This document shows, piece after piece, positions 5,121 to 6,791 of a stretch of DNA of 6,791 nucleotides. The stretch lies in contig QFQM01000231.1 in the NCBI GenBank assembly GCA_003243255.1, positions 1 through 6,791 on the forward strand, in the 5' to 3' direction. This stretch comes from Flavobacterium psychrophilum (GTDB lineage: Bacteria; Bacteroidota; Bacteroidia; Flavobacteriales; Flavobacteriaceae). The first letter of the stretch is position 1, and each line of letters opens with the position of its first letter. The position numbers were made by a program, and so were the translations under genes. The notes under the pieces were generated by a model that saw only the letters and a list, made by a program, of their open reading frames with translations, made no database searches and had not been told where the DNA came from.

Positions 5121-5477
5121 TTAACGGGTATTGCCTTTACCCATTACTTTTCTTACTTCCACGCTGTTGCCTTCGCCTTTCAGTATAGGGCAGGCCCTGG
5201 CCATCGACACGGCTTCGTCGAAGCTTTCTGCTTTTACGATAATGAAGCCAGCGATCGATTCTTTGATCTCTGCGTAAGGGTCATCGGTGATCACATCATT
5301 TGGCCTGATCACTTTGCCTTCGGTAGAGAGGCCCGTGCCGCCGCCAAACTTGTTTTGTGCAGCAATGCCGCCTACCCAGTCCTGGTATTGCTTCATATAT
5401 ACCTGTAATTGTTCAGGCGAAGGCTGTTTGTCTTTGGTGATGAGATCCAGCCGCATTAAGATCAGATATTCATCCAT
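5121..5477 (-). CDS. YCII/DGPF-family protein, partner of the ECF sigma factor
   Basis: A 118-aa ferredoxin-like-fold protein of the YCII-related (DGPF) family. Signature parts: MDEYLILMR at the N terminus, YMKQYQDWVGGIAAQNKFGG in the middle, then DDPYAEIKESIAGFIIVKA, where DDPY takes the place of the family's DGPF, and SFDEAVSMARACPIL before VEVRKVM. The biochemical role of these proteins is not settled; they are recurrent neighbours of ECF42 sigma genes and probable members of the regulated set. I chose the ATG at 5477 because homologues begin at M.EYL; a longer form starts only at a TTG (5501) and adds CTSKNNN. The gene is 6 bases upstream of the sigma start, hence cotranscribed, and 31 bases after the reductase gene. 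Confidence 0.9.
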   Translation of the reverse strand: MDEYLILMRLDLITKDKQPSPEQLQVYMKQYQDWVGGIAAQNKFGGGTGLSTEGKVIRPNDVITDDPYAEIKESIAGFIIVKAESFDEAVSMARACPILKGEGNSVEVRKVMGKGNTR

Positions 5478-5498
5478 GTTGTTGTTTTTGGAAGTACA

Positions 5499-5506
5499 CA
5501 AATGTA
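5499..5506 (-). promoter_or_regulatory. Candidate Bacteroidota -7 promoter box upstream of the YCII gene
   Basis: On the minus strand TACATTTG matches the Bacteroidota -7 consensus TAnnTTTG and lies about 21 bases before the YCII ATG at 5477, in the short gap after the reductase stop. No convincing TTTG -33 element was found at the usual distance, so this could be chance. If real, it would let YCII and sigma be expressed apart from the reductase. Confidence 0.3.
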
Positions 5507-5508
5507 AT

Positions 5509-6069
5509 TTACTTTTTCATCGGCCGGTAGGAGAGTAGCACTACGCCGCTGCTGAAAACACGGTGACTGATGAGTTCAAGATCCAGCTTGTGGGTCAGGC
5601 CGCTTAGTACAGTGGAGCCGCTACCCAACGCCACCGGATCGATCATGAACTGGAATTGATCTACAAGGCCAGCTGCTGTCAACTGGGTTAAAATGCTGCC
5701 GCTGCCCAATATGGTCATGTCTTTGGGATACTCTTTCTTCAGCTTTTTCACTTCGGCGGCTATATTATCGCTGATGATACGCGTGTTGTTCCAGTCTGCT
5801 TTTTGCAGCGTGCGGGAGAACACGATCTTTTCAGACCGGTTCATGCCTTTGGCTACTTCCGGCATTGTTTGCTCCGCCTGCGGCGTGGGCCAGAAGCCGG
5901 CCATCATTTCATAAGTAATGCGGCCAAACAGCAGGATGCTATCGGATTGAGCGCCTGCTGCGGCGAAATCACTTTCTTCGCCTCCATGACGATGCCAGCT
6001 GATGTCGTTGTTATCTCCTTTGTAAAAACCATTGAGCGTCAGGAACTGGAAGGATGTTAATTTACCCAT
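5509..6069 (-). CDS. Dihydrofolate reductase family protein (RibD C-terminal-like)
   Basis: A 186-aa protein of the DHFR/RibD-C fold family, NADPH-dependent reductases of mostly unknown substrate (YyaP/YwjB-like), cytoplasmic. Visible parts: N-terminal strand LTSFQFLTLNGFYKG, SDSILLFGRITYEMMAGFWP (residues 42-61), the strand KIVFSRTLQKADW (81-93), the cofactor-loop motif MTILGSGSILTQL (118-130), LVDQFQFMIDPVALGSGS (135-152) and the closing FSSGVVLLSYRP. Length is normal and no lesion is seen. It precedes the YCII and sigma genes on the same strand with a 31-base gap to the YCII ATG, so it may belong to their operon; genes of this family are common neighbours of ECF42 loci. The true metabolic role is unknown; canonical folate reduction is unlikely for this branch. 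Confidence 0.88.
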   Translation of the reverse strand: MGKLTSFQFLTLNGFYKGDNNDISWHRHGGEESDFAAAGAQSDSILLFGRITYEMMAGFWPTPQAEQTMPEVAKGMNRSEKIVFSRTLQKADWNNTRIISDNIAAEVKKLKKEYPKDMTILGSGSILTQLTAAGLVDQFQFMIDPVALGSGSTVLSGLTHKLDLELISHRVFSSGVVLLSYRPMKK

Positions 6070-6070
6070 T

Positions 6071-6092
6071 GTTATATGTTTTATACTATAAC
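6071..6092. promoter_or_regulatory. Inverted repeat just upstream of the reductase gene
   Basis: GTTATA (6071-6076) and TATAAC (6087-6092) form 6-bp arms around ten bases, immediately before the reductase ATG on the minus strand. It could be an operator or simply the AT-rich promoter region. No standard -7/-33 pair was recognised. Confidence 0.25.
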
Positions 6093-6144
6093 AAGTGAGG
6101 CATCTGCGATTGGACAGGCCGGGACATATTTTTTCAGGCGCTTA

Positions 6145-6561
6145 TTACTGAGCCGTCAACACTGTAGGTGAGCCGGGAAAGGCGGGTGTTGGATTGTCTT
6201 CGGCAGTAATAAATATGCGGATGGGCTTGTACACGCTAACGGCATCCAAAGATCCACTGTATTTGCGGGTAAAAAAGCCTTTGGTGCTTTTAAGTTGACC
6301 GAGGTTCCTGGCCCTTTCATTTTCGGTGACCAGCCAGGCTATGTATACTTTTTTAGGCGGCGTGAGCCTGTCGGGCGGCGCCAGGTGGGTAACCTTGACG
6401 CTGATAGCATAATTACCGTTATTATCTTTTTTGATCTTCACCCTGCCTTCTGCTGTGGGTACGACTGTAGATGTTTGAAAGGCCATTTTCTTTGCGCAGG
6501 ACGGATGAAAATCCGTCTCGTCTTTATTTAATGGCCGATAGCAGTATAAGCACTTTCCCAT
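6145..6561 (-). CDS. Chimeric ORF: HipA N-terminal zinc-ribbon start fused to an unrelated domain
   Basis: A 138-aa ORF of two unlike parts. Residues 1-26 (MGKCLYCYRPLNKDETDFHP, then SCAKKM) are the typical start of Bacteroidota HipA kinases, with a CxxC-x11-HxxC metal-site pattern (C4, C7, H19, C22). HipA would go on with FG and ~280 further residues including the kinase core. Here it switches to AFQTSTVVPTAEGRVKIKKD, then RLTPPKKVYIAWL, LGQLKSTKGFFTRKY and PIRIFITAEDNPTPAFPGSP, which looks like the mature part of a small exported Bacteroidota protein whose signal peptide would end near A-F. The ATG at 6561 is 2 bases after the hipN stop, the normal hipA position; an in-frame TTG at 6567 is not preferred. 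A deletion probably joined two genes. The kinase is lost, and the exported domain now lacks a signal peptide. Confidence 0.65.
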   Translation of the reverse strand: MGKCLYCYRPLNKDETDFHPSCAKKMAFQTSTVVPTAEGRVKIKKDNNGNYAISVKVTHLAPPDRLTPPKKVYIAWLVTENERARNLGQLKSTKGFFTRKYSGSLDAVSVYKPIRIFITAEDNPTPAFPGSPTVLTAQ

Positions 6562-6563
6562 TT

Positions 6564-6791
6564 TCAATTTTCTTCAGGCAAAACAGACACACAACCGATA
6601 CAATCTTTACATAAAGTGAGCAACAGGCCAAACCGGTCTTTGGGGTTAATTTTCCAATTGTCCACAGCGATATCCAACAGCCAACCTTCGGGAATCAGTC
6701 CGTCAAAAAAAGGAAACAGCATTTTGCTTTCATAGGGCCGCTTTTGTACCGGGAGCGTAAGACTGACAGGCTTGGCCAGGGCATCGTCCGA
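6564..6791 (-). CDS. HipN/HipS-like HipA N-terminal domain protein, 3' part only
   Basis: The gene runs off the right edge; the last 75 codons are present, ending at TGA 6566-6564. They match the HipA N-terminal subdomain family (couple_hipA type): KPVSLTLPVQKRPYES, LFPFFDGLIPEGWLLDIAVD, NWKINPKDRFGLLLTLCKDC, IGCVSVLP. In Bacteroidota this subdomain is often a separate small protein encoded just before the kinase, an arrangement comparable to HipBST, where HipS (this domain) acts as an antitoxin of the kinase HipT. Here the following kinase gene is reduced to its first ~26 codons, so the protein has no visible partner. A hipB-like repressor may lie outside the window. Confidence 0.85.
   Translation of the reverse strand, partial: SDDALAKPVSLTLPVQKRPYESKMLFPFFDGLIPEGWLLDIAVDNWKINPKDRFGLLLTLCKDCIGCVSVLPEEN

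Noticed and set aside
4845..5408. 187-aa plus-strand ORF
   Set aside because: It is antisense to well-supported sigma and YCII genes and shows no family features; GC-rich coding strands often give such shadows.
5803..6060. Plus-strand ORFs over the reductase and chimeric hipA genes (also 5693-5914 and 6295-6531)
   Set aside because: All are antisense shadows without starts, motifs or context of their own.
1..6791. tRNA, rRNA, CRISPR array, insertion sequence, integrase or phage attachment site
   Set aside because: I saw no cloverleaf, no regular spaced repeats, no transposase or recombinase motifs, and no inverted-repeat element ends.

Overview
The window reads as chromosomal DNA of a Bacteroidota bacterium, most likely Chitinophagaceae (Chitinophaga/Niastella-like). 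Reasons: starts with little Shine-Dalgarno signal, a split HipN/HipA module of the type seen in this phylum, a stack of SUKH/SUFU/Imm33-type immunity genes, and a YD-rich surface-protein fragment. This assignment rests on family recognition only.

The window has two unlike halves. Bases 1 to about 3580 are visibly AT-rich and almost entirely plus-strand. They hold a run of orphan immunity-type genes: a SUKH (SMI1/KNR4) protein cut by the window edge, a SUFU-domain gene broken by one in-frame TGA, an Imm33-like protein and an unrecognised 244-aa protein, closed by a rho-independent terminator. Then comes a gene-poor stretch with a frameshifted small membrane-protein gene on the minus strand, a palindrome between divergent units, a start-less ORF tail, and a ParDE/RelBE-type toxin-antitoxin pair with its own terminator. 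The half ends with a broken gene start that runs into foreign sequence. No toxin for the immunity proteins lies in the window.

Bases from about 3580 to the end are visibly more GC-rich and all genes are on the minus strand. In transcription order from the right edge: the 3' end of a hipN/hipS-like gene; a chimeric gene joining the first ~26 residues of a HipA kinase to an unrelated ~110-residue domain; a RibD/DHFR-like reductase; a YCII/DGPF-family protein; and an ECF42-like sigma factor with a long C-terminal extension. A fragment of a YD/Rhs-like surface protein abuts the sigma-factor stop codon.

The unifying picture is a scarred accessory island (poly-immunity plus addiction module) next to a host-like segment carrying the common ECF42-YCII partnership. 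At least four genes are broken: SUFU nonsense, small membrane-protein frameshift, YD fragment, hipA chimera. Both the island edge near 3565-3590 and the hipA chimera look like recombination or deletion junctions.
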